From positions 1 through 64,000 of the forward strand of contig JAPPDF010000028.1 in the NCBI GenBank assembly GCA_028875575.1: a DNA stretch of 64,000 nt, in the 5' to 3' direction. The first letter of the stretch is position 1; every line of letters starts with the position of its first letter. This document shows, piece after piece, positions 51,658-61,391 of this stretch. The translations under genes were made by a program, and so were the position numbers. A model generated the notes under the pieces. That model searched no databases, had not been told where the DNA came from, and worked only from the letters and a program-made list of their open reading frames with translations. This DNA is from Acidobacteriota bacterium (GTDB taxonomy: Bacteria; Acidobacteriota; Terriglobia; Versatilivoradales; Versatilivoraceae).

Positions 51658-51840
51658 TCACTCTTTGCGGAAGCGCCCATGCAGCAGCATCACCGTAAGC
51701 AAGAGCGCGATGGCGAGTTCCAAAAGTTGGAGGCCCTGGCCTGTTGCCAAACTGTGGATGACGACAGCGAGGCAGGCCACCAGACCCACGATAGCGATGC
51801 AGGTCACGACTTTCGAAAAAAGTGGACTGACTTTCGACAT
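51658..51840 (-). CDS. Small two-helix membrane protein, paralogue 1
   Basis: The 60 residues start MSKVSPLFSKVVT and hold two hydrophobic helices (about 8-28 and 35-53). The N terminus and layout match the protein encoded at 52063-52269, so they look like tandem duplicates. GGAG lies 11 nt upstream of the ATG, at nearly the same distance as in its twin. The intervening 222 nt hold no other clear gene. Function unknown. Confidence 0.6.
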   Translation of the reverse strand: MSKVSPLFSKVVTCIAIVGLVACLAVVIHSLATGQGLQLLELAIALLLTVMLLHGRFRKE

Positions 51841-52062
51841 GGTCTGAAGCACTCCGATTGGAGGATGGGTAAACGGGATGGGACAGATTTTACAACAGAC
51901 AAAACGGCCATGGGACGATGCCCTCACCATGGAATTGCTGGAGTGGACGCTCGACGAGTTGGTCTGCCGCCTGCAACGCTCTTCAGAACCACCCAGCGGT
52001 CCATGCGGAAGCAGAAAGGCAGTGCCTGATCCAGGACGGACCGGGACACCTGCCCATGCGCC

Positions 52063-52269
52063 TCAGGCGCCGGAGTCGCCTCGGCTCTTGTGCAACCGGT
52101 ACTGCAGGGCCGCTCCGACCACCGCCAGCACGATTCCGGCGGGAAGAAGCCCGGACGGCGTTGCTTCGCCCTGGATCGCACCATAGATGAGGATGGCGAA
52201 GCAGGCGCCCGCGCCCGCGCCGGCCAGGAAGGTAGCGACTTTGGTCAGGACCAGACTTGATTTGGACAT
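52063..52269 (-). CDS. Small two-helix membrane protein, paralogue 2
   Basis: The 68 residues start MSKSSLVLTKVAT and hold two hydrophobic helices (about 9-30 and 40-57) before a basic tail (HKSRGDSGA). It resembles the protein at 51658-51840 in start, spacing and topology. GGAGG lies 12 nt upstream of the ATG. Possibly a pair of small membrane modulators, but nothing identifies a partner. Confidence 0.6.
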   Translation of the reverse strand: MSKSSLVLTKVATFLAGAGAGACFAILIYGAIQGEATPSGLLPAGIVLAVVGAALQYRLHKSRGDSGA

Positions 52270-52308
52270 GGTTGGGGAAACCTCCGGTTGAAGGGTCGTG
52301 AAAGAGGC

Positions 52309-52635
52309 CTATGTCTGCAAGAGGCGTCGTTGCAGCAGCGTCTGCATGTCACGCCGCCCATCTGCGATGACTAGTACGTAAACCGTATCCCCGACCACCC
52401 GGTAGATGATGCGGTAGGGCTTGAAGAAGACCTCCCGGTACTCTCTAATTCCAATGTCGAGCAATTCCCTTGGATGGCTCCCACGATGAGGATGCTCGGA
52501 TAGGCCCTGGAACGCCCTTTCGATCCGTTGCAGGACGTAGTCCCGTCGCGCCCGAGAATCGTGTCTGTCGATATAGTCGCAAATCTCTTCCAGGTCGCGG
52601 GCCGCGTCATCGGCCAACTGAACGTGAAAGGACAT
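52309..52635 (-). CDS. RelE/ParE-family toxin
   Basis: The 108-residue protein has the compact RelE/ParE fold: FHVQLADDAARDLEEICDYI, LQRIERAFQGLSEHPHRG and the C-terminal strands YREVFFKPYRIIYRVVGDTVYVLVIADGRRD. ParE poisons gyrase and RelE cleaves mRNA; the family cannot be resolved further here. Its ATG overlaps the last base of the antitoxin's stop codon (TGATG), so translation is coupled. Confidence 0.9.
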   Translation of the reverse strand: MSFHVQLADDAARDLEEICDYIDRHDSRARRDYVLQRIERAFQGLSEHPHRGSHPRELLDIGIREYREVFFKPYRIIYRVVGDTVYVLVIADGRRDMQTLLQRRLLQT

Positions 52636-52910
52636 CAGCGATCCCGTTTCCGCTCCCGGAGCCGCGCGATCACGTCCGCTGCGGGTTGCACCTGGCCAGC
52701 CTCAATCTGCCGGTTGCCCAGCGCGAGAATCTTGAGCAGCGCCATCGTCTCCTGTGTCGTCTCGAAGCTGTCGATATCCTGAAGCACTACCTTGGCTTCG
52801 CCATTCTGAGTGATCACCAGCGGTTCCCCCCGGTCGCCGAGCGTGCGTACGATCTCCGAGGCGTGGGCCTTGAGGTAACTGATGGGCTTGATCTGGGTGG
52901 ACAGCTTCAT
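52635..52910 (-). CDS. Phd/YefM-family antitoxin
   Basis: The 91 residues start MKLSTQIKPISYLKAHASEIVRTL with the Phd/YefM winged N-terminal domain (PLVITQNGEAKVVL), followed by a flexible C-terminal tail that neutralises the toxin. A GTG two codons upstream (52916) is in frame, but GGAGG fits the ATG at 52910 better. It would repress its own operon. Confidence 0.88.
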   Translation of the reverse strand: MKLSTQIKPISYLKAHASEIVRTLGDRGEPLVITQNGEAKVVLQDIDSFETTQETMALLKILALGNRQIEAGQVQPAADVIARLRERKRDR

Positions 52911-52931
52911 GGGCACCTCCTTTCCAGTCCA

Positions 52932-52961
52932 AATTTAGTCCATAAACTGGTCCGCAGTCAA
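52932..52961 (-). promoter_or_regulatory. Predicted promoter of the Phd/ParE-like operon
   Basis: On the minus strand TTGACT (52961-52956) and TAAATT (52937-52932) are 18 nt apart. The stretch between them repeats GGAC three times in GGACCA, GGACTA and GGACTGG, which could be the antitoxin's operator. Confidence 0.5.
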
Positions 52962-53135
52962 CAGCCGGCTTCTGCGGTCGGTAGCGGCCCTGGACAGACC
53001 GAAGGCGAAATTACAGCCTCCGTGGCTGCAACCGTCGCGGTCGCGGGCAGGGTGCGGCATAGAAATCGCGAACCGGAAAATTGGGAATCAGGTCGGATGG
53101 GGCGCGACTCCCCGGAAATGCGCCAGATAGGACAA

Positions 53136-53163
53136 GACCCCGAAGGAATCGCCCTTCGGGGTC
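53136..53163 (-). terminator. katG terminator
   Basis: GACCCCGAAGG (53136-53146) pairs perfectly with CCTTCGGGGTC (53153-53163) around a 6-nt loop. On the minus strand this 11-bp hairpin lies 40 nt after the katG stop and is followed by a short T-rich tail (TTGTCCT). Confidence 0.65.
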
Positions 53164-53202
53164 TCGCCTTAGCTGTCGAGCCTCCTGGATTGAAGGCTGA
53201 AA

Positions 53203-55389
<2,187 letters not shown>

Positions 55390-55592
55390 CCTGGGCAAGC
55401 CCGGTGATTCCAGTTTTTCAACAACGCCCCTGATTCCTACCCATGCGACAATGAGTCGCGGCAGCCGGCTCGCTCGCCGGCGCCGTAATTGTTGCGCTGC
55501 TCATTTTCCGTCGTTACAGTGAATGTGTTGTCGGGAGTTCAACAAGAGAGAATCGGTCAGCTTGTAATCTGCCGCATTGGGTCATTGGTCGC

Positions 55593-57158
55593 ATGATTGT
55601 TGATGCCTTCGCTGTCGCCGGCGGCTATCCGGCCCGCCCTGTCAAAATCGGACATGCCGATCTCGGTGCCGCCATGGCGAAAAACGGGGTCGATCGCGCC
55701 CTGACCATGAGCATGCGCGCCATTCAGGTCGATGCCGTGGCCGGCAACGACCACCTGATGTCGCTGGCTTCGGTCGATGCGCGGATTCTGCCAGTGGCGG
55801 TGGTCGATCCGCGCGCCGTAACCCGACTGGATCTAACCATCGAGCGTGCGGTCGCCGGCAACGCCGCAGCCTTCGCTTTTCACATGACCGCGATACCGTG
55901 TCCGGTCGGCTCGCTGCTATTCTCTCGCGGCCTCGAGCGCGCCAACAGCTCCGGCAAACCACTGATCTTCGTCTGTAACGAGCGGGGGCAACTCACGCAG
56001 ATCGCCGAAAAGACCGCCAGTTTGGGATGCCCCCGGGTTCTTCTGGCCGGCGTCAGCTACCACCACCTCGGCGAGCTCCTGATGCTCCTCGAGGAGTTCG
56101 ACCACCTGTACGTGGAAACCAGCTGGCAGGTGAGCCCGGGCGCTGTCGAGTTGCTGGCGGCGGCCGGCCCCACCCGCCTGTTGTACGGTTCGATGGCGCC
56201 GCTGCGACCGATGCGCCCCGCCCTGAACATGGCGGTTGACGCGGACATCGCACCCCAGCAGAAGGCCGACATACTCGGCCGCAACACCCTCCGGTTTCTC
56301 GACCTGGAGATCGACGCCGAGGAGCCGCCCGCGCCACTCCCGGAGCTGGCCGGCCTGCCCTCGCTGCCCGCCATCGATCTGCACTGCCACATCGGCACGA
56401 TGCCGGAACAGCCTTCCACCTGTTTTGGCGCCGACCAGATGCAGCGCGAATACGAGCGCTTCAACATCGAGTACGGCGTCGTCTCCGCCACCTCGGCCTA
56501 CAAGGACGATCTCGATGCCGGCAATGCGGAGATGTTGGCCGCAGTGGAGAGCCATTCCCGCCTGCGCGGCAGCGTAGTCGCCAACCCCCACCACTGGGAC
56601 GACTCGATGCGCTGGCTCGATCTCGCCGCAGAGCATCCCGACATCTTCCACGTCACGGTGAACCCCGGCTCCACTTACGAGCCTTTCCACTCGCCGCTGT
56701 GGCTGAAGCTCTTCGCCGAGATCGCCCGCCGCCGGCTCCCCGTATTCTACAACACGCCCTCGCAGGACACCTTCAGGCGGTCGCCCGAGGCGACGACCAA
56801 AGGCCACATCCTGAAGGTGCGAGCCGCGCCGGCTGACGAGTTGGCCATGTTCCGACAACTGGACCGCGAGATGCCGGAGCTGCCGATCGTGATCGGCCAC
56901 GGATTCGGCCTCGACGGTCTGGAGCTGGCTGCCGGCAGCCGCAACATCCACCTGGAGCTGTGCACCACCTATCCGGAGCAGAATGTCTACCGTTCAGCTC
57001 TGGATGCAGTGGGCGCCGAGCGCGTCGTCTTCGGCACCGATCTCGACCTTATCTCGCCGGCCTTCGTGCTGGGCAGTCTGTGGGAAGCCGCGTTGTCGGC
57101 CGCGGAGGAACGTCTCGTGCTCAGGGACAACGCCCTGCGCCTGCTGGGCCAGAGCTGA
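55593..57158 (+). CDS. Double amidohydrolase (Amidohydro_2 family) with a degenerate first half
   Basis: The 521 residues contain two copies of the same metal-dependent hydrolase fold. The second (about 255-521) looks active: HxH at 264/266 (IDLHCHIGT), YNTPSQD, GHGFGLDG and the Asp in VVFGTDLDLIS. The first (1-250) keeps the frame and closing helix (LYGSMAPLRP...ILGRNTLRFLDL) but has VDAFAVAG in place of DxHxH and no terminal Asp, so it cannot bind the metals in the usual way. The two halves end alike (NTLRFLDL and NALRLLGQ). Substrate unknown; this resembles TIM-barrel decarboxylase/hydrolase relatives. Confidence 0.85.
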   Translation: MIVDAFAVAGGYPARPVKIGHADLGAAMAKNGVDRALTMSMRAIQVDAVAGNDHLMSLASVDARILPVAVVDPRAVTRLDLTIERAVAGNAAAFAFHMTAIPCPVGSLLFSRGLERANSSGKPLIFVCNERGQLTQIAEKTASLGCPRVLLAGVSYHHLGELLMLLEEFDHLYVETSWQVSPGAVELLAAAGPTRLLYGSMAPLRPMRPALNMAVDADIAPQQKADILGRNTLRFLDLEIDAEEPPAPLPELAGLPSLPAIDLHCHIGTMPEQPSTCFGADQMQREYERFNIEYGVVSATSAYKDDLDAGNAEMLAAVESHSRLRGSVVANPHHWDDSMRWLDLAAEHPDIFHVTVNPGSTYEPFHSPLWLKLFAEIARRRLPVFYNTPSQDTFRRSPEATTKGHILKVRAAPADELAMFRQLDREMPELPIVIGHGFGLDGLELAAGSRNIHLELCTTYPEQNVYRSALDAVGAERVVFGTDLDLISPAFVLGSLWEAALSAAEERLVLRDNALRLLGQS

Positions 57159-57354
57159 CGGCACGCAGGGGCTGAGACGGTTACTTTGGCTCGCCCACAC
57201 CCGGCTGGTCGAGGTAACCGATCTCCTCGAACCTGGCGACATGTACCGCGTGGCTCAAACTCTTGGAAAAACGCCAGCTACGACAACGTCCCGACGGTCG
57301 CTTCCGTCTGGGCGTTGTGTTAACCAACGGGGCCGGTTGGGTTCGTCGAAAAAG

Positions 57355-57430
<76 letters not shown>

Positions 57431-57456
57431 GTGATCGGCAGGAGCCAAAGGGCGAC

Positions 57457-57484
57457 ATTATAGATCATTGGAAGGAGTTGTCAA
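57457..57484 (-). promoter_or_regulatory. Consensus sigma-70 promoter of tRNA-Asn
   Basis: On the minus strand TTGACA (57484-57479) and TATAAT (57462-57457), both exact consensus hexamers, are 16 nt apart. The start falls near 57450, 20 nt before the tRNA. This shows that the organism's main sigma uses the standard -35/-10 pair. Confidence 0.75.
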
Positions 57485-57577
57485 CGCGGGTTTCCGGGCG
57501 TGCCCCGGACGCCTCCAGGCACTACGATCCACCGATGGCCGTGCGGTCTCCTGACGCTCGTCCCTTCCTGTCAAAGT

Positions 57578-58453
57578 CTACCTCCGGGGTGTGGATGGAA
57601 AGGGTAGGCCGGGGCGATTGCCGGGGTTGACACCCGGCCGATTGCCCGGGTTGGGGCGGTTGCCGGGATTGACGCCGGGAGGCCGTCTGGATTGGCCGGG
57701 GCGACCGAACAGGGGGTTCTGCCCCTCGGGTCTGTCTCGACCCTGCCTCCCCTGACCCGGCTGGTCCGACTGACCGGGTCTGCCGCCGCCGGGCCCTCCC
57801 CGCTGGGCCCGGGCGGCCAGAGCGGCGAAGTCGGTGAAGAACTCCCACTCGTTGTGCTTGTTGCGGCCGTTGTAGGTCTTGAGGGATTCCTCCTCGCTGG
57901 TGCTGGCGACGCCGGCGATGCCTCCGATCGTCGGCGAATTCACGGATTGGGTCTTGAGGGTCTGCCCATACGCCGTCTGCCCGGCGGTTGCGGTTGTCTG
58001 CGAGCCCGATTCCCGGGACTGGCCGCCCCCTCCCGATCCGTATGGGTTCCGGTCCCCTCCGGTGCCAGTCTCGGCTGTACCCGGCAGGACCGTCAAGAGG
58101 GGCCGGTTGTTGGGACCCACCTTGATGATACGCCAATCCTCATTGGTCACGGGATCGGTCCAGGGCTGGCGGAGAAACCGCTTGTTGTTGGTGTTCAGCA
58201 GGGCTTCGACGGTACTGGGATAGGCCACCTGAGGCGTCCCCAGGGTCCGGCTCCAGTGGGCATACCAGAGAATCAGGGCCCTCTGGTACTGCTCCCCCCG
58301 GAAAATCAACTCTTCTTCCCGTTCCCGCTTGACGGCCGTCTGCCAGTTGAGCGCCGCCTCCGAAAGAGCCACCAGCAACACGCTGGCCATCACCATCACC
58401 AGGGCCAGGGTGTAGCCGGCCTCGCCGCCGTTCCTGCGCCGTTTGCAGACCAT
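57578..58453 (-). CDS. Pseudopilin-like protein with Gly/Pro/Asn/Arg tail
   Basis: The 291-residue protein has a prepilin-type N terminus (GGEAG, then YTLALVMVMASVLLVAL), but the usual Glu at +5 is Leu. A globular part (about 45-140) contains WRIIKVGPNNRPLLTVL. From about 150 the sequence is low-complexity, first Ser/Thr/Gly-rich and then a Pro-Gly-Asn-Arg repeat (NPGNRP) to the end. It follows the PilMNOP-like genes and is probably a minor pseudopilin or adaptor of this secretion/pilus system. The ATG at 58453 is preferred to a TTG two codons upstream. Confidence 0.75.
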   Translation of the reverse strand: MVCKRRRNGGEAGYTLALVMVMASVLLVALSEAALNWQTAVKREREEELIFRGEQYQRALILWYAHWSRTLGTPQVAYPSTVEALLNTNNKRFLRQPWTDPVTNEDWRIIKVGPNNRPLLTVLPGTAETGTGGDRNPYGSGGGGQSRESGSQTTATAGQTAYGQTLKTQSVNSPTIGGIAGVASTSEEESLKTYNGRNKHNEWEFFTDFAALAARAQRGGPGGGRPGQSDQPGQGRQGRDRPEGQNPLFGRPGQSRRPPGVNPGNRPNPGNRPGVNPGNRPGLPFPSTPRR

Positions 58454-58479
58454 GATCAAGATCCCGTTCGTCGACCGGA

Positions 58480-59124
58480 CTATTCCGGGGGCAGCTCCAG
58501 ATTGAGCCGTTTCCTGGTGCGGGAGGCGACCTCTTCGACTTCAGCCATGGTATCGGTAATGCGATGGATTCTAAAGCGGTTGGCGACCACCTCTCCCTCC
58601 CAGGCCAGGTAGAGGTCGTCTCCGTCAGCAAGGAAGGCCTGGCGCTTCTTCCCCAGGGGGTCCTTTCTGAAGCCGTAATACTTCAGGGGAATGTCCACGG
58701 CCTTCCGGCCGGGCGAGGAGGCCCCACCGGGGACGAACGGCCGCTTACCTGCACCTGTGCGACTCCCAGATCTTGGGGGTTGGCGGGACGTCCCCCCATT
58801 GGGGTCCGTGGATGGAGGCGGCGTGTAGAAGGCGAACATGTTTCGCGCCAGGGAGGGCTCGATCTTTTCCATCCGACCCAACTCTTCGAAATCGATGCTG
58901 GAGTTGATCTGGGCCGCCGGAATTTCCCTCCCCCGCCTGCCGTCTCCCGGCTGGCCGGTCGTGAGGACAAAGGACTCCAGGCCCCGCCAGGCTGCCGGAG
59001 CCCCTCCCGAGCTCGAAAGAGAGGACGAGGAGCTCTGACCCCAGCTCCAATAGAGCACCAGCAACAGCACCACTACCAGGGCGCCCAGCAGCTTCAGTTG
59101 TTTCTTCTGCTTGGGGTCACTCAT
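58480..59124 (-). CDS. pilP: PilP-like inner-membrane/periplasmic pilus protein
   Basis: The 214-residue protein has a single N-terminal membrane helix (about 10-27), a Ser/Gly linker and a beta-rich C-terminal domain (DIPLKYYGFRKD, QAFLADGDDLYLAWEGEVV) like the PilP/GspC homology region that touches the secretin. It overlaps pilO by 8 nt. A GspC-like role is equally possible; gene order favours PilP. Confidence 0.72.
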   Translation of the reverse strand: MSDPKQKKQLKLLGALVVVLLLVLYWSWGQSSSSSLSSSGGAPAAWRGLESFVLTTGQPGDGRRGREIPAAQINSSIDFEELGRMEKIEPSLARNMFAFYTPPPSTDPNGGTSRQPPRSGSRTGAGKRPFVPGGASSPGRKAVDIPLKYYGFRKDPLGKKRQAFLADGDDLYLAWEGEVVANRFRIHRITDTMAEVEEVASRTRKRLNLELPPE

Positions 59125-59695
59125 GACCGGCCCCGATGAGAGTGGACAACTGCAGGTCCATGCGAATGCTGCCCGATCCCTCTCGCGTATCCTCCAGGTT
59201 CAGCGAATCGACGATGATGAACTTGGAGTGGTTCTCCAGAGCGTTCAGGAGCCTGCGGATATTGCCGTAGCTCCCCTCGATCGGCAACACCACGCTGAGC
59301 TTCCGGGTGCCGAATCGAGTGTCGCGGTCGTACTGAAACACTCCTCGGGTCTTGACCAGTCCGGCGTTGCGACAGGCCGTTTCCAACTCCCTGAGCAGCT
59401 CCGAGTTCCCCTGCTCCCTGGAGAAGAGGTTCTGTTGCTTGAATTCCTGGAACCGCGACTGGCTTTCGCGCATCCGGGTCTCGATTTCATGGAGCTTGTC
59501 GCGGACGCTCCGCCGCTGCCTGAGCTGAAACTGCACCTCTTGGGCCCTGGCCGTGACAATCTGGTCGGCCAGGATCACCGGACGCACCAGCAGGAAGTAG
59601 ACTGGCAGGTTCAGCAGGCATAGTCCCAGCAACGTCAACAGGACCAGCCGCTGTTTCCCGGGATCGGGTCTGCGAATTCTGAAGGCAGCCGGCAT
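59117..59695 (-). CDS. pilO: PilO-like assembly protein
   Basis: The 192-residue protein has one membrane helix (about 17-37), a coiled coil (45-85) and a ferredoxin-like C-terminal domain (GTRKLSVVLPIEGSYGNIRRLLNALE). This is the PilO/GspM layout, which pairs with PilN in the inner membrane. Its ATG directly follows the pilN stop (TAGATG). Confidence 0.82.
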   Translation of the reverse strand: MPAAFRIRRPDPGKQRLVLLTLLGLCLLNLPVYFLLVRPVILADQIVTARAQEVQFQLRQRRSVRDKLHEIETRMRESQSRFQEFKQQNLFSREQGNSELLRELETACRNAGLVKTRGVFQYDRDTRFGTRKLSVVLPIEGSYGNIRRLLNALENHSKFIIVDSLNLEDTREGSGSIRMDLQLSTLIGAGHE

Positions 59696-60325
59696 CTACG
59701 GAACGCTCCCTGGAGTGTGGTCGAACGTCGCCCCCCCTGCGTCGGCCCGCTCCCGCGGCGGTTGGACTCGATACTTCACTTCCAGCTGGTAATGCTTGCC
59801 GACAAAATTGGGACTCTTCGATAAGTCTTCGCTCATCAGGTTGACCTGGTAAAAGTCGGAGTCCGCCTCCAGCCGCGAGATGAACGCAATGTAGTCGGCG
59901 CCGGAGCGGGCGTTGCAGAAGATCTCCACCACGATTTCGCTCTCAACGATCCTGGGCGCGATGGCCACGATCTGAACCTGGTGGGGGACCAGGTTCTCCA
60001 ATTGGTTGAGGAATCGAGTCCAGGAGAAGGTCCTCTGGGCGATCAGAGGATTGAGGTAATCCACCAGATTCAGAAAGTCTTCGGTTTCCGGTCGTTGCAG
60101 CCGGGCCCAGATTTCCTGCTGCTCCTGTTCCAGTCCCCGGGCTTCCGCAGTCTGATCGGCCAGTTCCCGGTTCAGTCGCAGGCTCTGCGAACGATGAGCC
60201 AGATAGAGCAGGAGGTTGGCGGCCGAGAGGCCGACCAGCAGCAGACCCAGCAGCAGCGTTGCCGCATAGAATTTGCGGTTGTTGAAAAAGGGCTTGGAGG
60301 CAAGATTGAGGGGGACTCTCAGCAT
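59696..60325 (-). CDS. pilN: PilN-like assembly protein
   Basis: The 209-residue protein starts with the conserved cytoplasmic motif RVPLNLASKPF that docks into PilM (the PilN consensus is INLL), then a membrane helix (about 22-42) and a periplasmic coiled coil and ferredoxin-like domain. The start is one nucleotide after the pilM stop; the longer frame (60424) reads through pilM and is rejected. Confidence 0.85.
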   Translation of the reverse strand: MLRVPLNLASKPFFNNRKFYAATLLLGLLLVGLSAANLLLYLAHRSQSLRLNRELADQTAEARGLEQEQQEIWARLQRPETEDFLNLVDYLNPLIAQRTFSWTRFLNQLENLVPHQVQIVAIAPRIVESEIVVEIFCNARSGADYIAFISRLEADSDFYQVNLMSEDLSKSPNFVGKHYQLEVKYRVQPPRERADAGGATFDHTPGSVP

Positions 60326-60326
60326 C

Positions 60327-61346
60327 TCAGAATTTTCCCAGGGCCAGTCCCAGTGCAGGGGCAAGGATGTGGTGGACCAGGTTGGACGGCACGGTCTGCT
60401 TCCACTGAACCATTCTGGAGGCATCGAAGTTCGAGACCGAAGCCCCAGTGCGCTCCGTCAGAGACGATAGCTCCGCCTCGGTAAAGTCCCGCGGGAACGA
60501 GAGGTGAATCGTGTCCACCCCCGCGGCCCGCAACTTGTCCTGATAGTACATCAGGCAGGGATGGATCTCTTCGTAGGGGTCCGCCGACCAATTCACCATC
60601 AGATCCATGGGACTCTCGAAGTTGTAATCGGTGTGGCGATAGAAGACCACGGCCTCTTGCTGAACGATCAGCGAGGAGATGTTGGAGGAACGAACTCTCA
60701 TGAACAGGACTGATTTCCGAATCTCATCCGGGTGTTGACGGGACAGGAGCTCATAGGCGGCAAAGGTGGACAGCGTGACGAATCCCACGTGAATTCCCAG
60801 AGATTCAAAAATTTGTTCGAGCTGCGCCAGGACTTCCCTATGGATGTTGGCCGTGATGACATAGGTCTTGCCGGCTTCAGTCTTTTGCTCCACAAAGCTC
60901 AGGCGAGAATCGTCGATATCGTAGGGAATCGTCTTCTTGAGCTTCCACTTGAGAAGCTCCGTCTTCTCCTCCCGTTTCGAGGGCAGCGTTTCAAAGGAAT
61001 GGATGGCGACCCGGGCGCAGGCATCGGGAATAGCCAGGGAAATCCTGTTGGTAACGGCTCCGGCCTTGATCAAGGTCGTCTTGATGATCTTCCCAAGCTT
61101 CTCCGCGGATCTCACAATGGGTTCGGTCAAGGATGGCTCGACCAACCCCTGAGGGATGTTCTCGACCGCAAACCCGTCAACCCGGCGGGAACGACGCTGA
61201 TCCAGCCGCACCACCGAGAAATGCTGGCGAGAGATCTCACAGGCGATTCCGGGCAAGCGCGGCTGAAAGTACTGGCGCAGGGGAGACTGAAGCCGCCTCC
61301 GACCGGATTCTCTTCCCGATGAGCGGCCTATACGAGACAATTCCAT
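60327..61346 (-). CDS. pilM: PilM-like actin-fold pilus assembly protein
   Basis: The 339-residue cytoplasmic protein is of the PilM/GspL actin-like fold. Visible blocks are the first phosphate loop region (GIACEISRQHFSVVRL), LKWKLKKTIPYDID and HVGFVTLSTFAAYELL. PilM binds ATP and the N-terminal peptide of PilN and links the ATPase to the inner-membrane ring. An ATG at 61346 is preferred to the GTG just upstream. pilN follows after one nucleotide. Confidence 0.85.
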   Translation of the reverse strand: MELSRIGRSSGRESGRRRLQSPLRQYFQPRLPGIACEISRQHFSVVRLDQRRSRRVDGFAVENIPQGLVEPSLTEPIVRSAEKLGKIIKTTLIKAGAVTNRISLAIPDACARVAIHSFETLPSKREEKTELLKWKLKKTIPYDIDDSRLSFVEQKTEAGKTYVITANIHREVLAQLEQIFESLGIHVGFVTLSTFAAYELLSRQHPDEIRKSVLFMRVRSSNISSLIVQQEAVVFYRHTDYNFESPMDLMVNWSADPYEEIHPCLMYYQDKLRAAGVDTIHLSFPRDFTEAELSSLTERTGASVSNFDASRMVQWKQTVPSNLVHHILAPALGLALGKF

Positions 61347-61391
61347 CACTGTTTCCAGGACCTCTGATGTCTGCCGGACTTCCGAACCGAT

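Noticed and set aside
51878-52186. Plus-strand frames between the twin membrane proteins
   Set aside because: They overlap the paralogue at 52063 in antisense and have no supporting motif.
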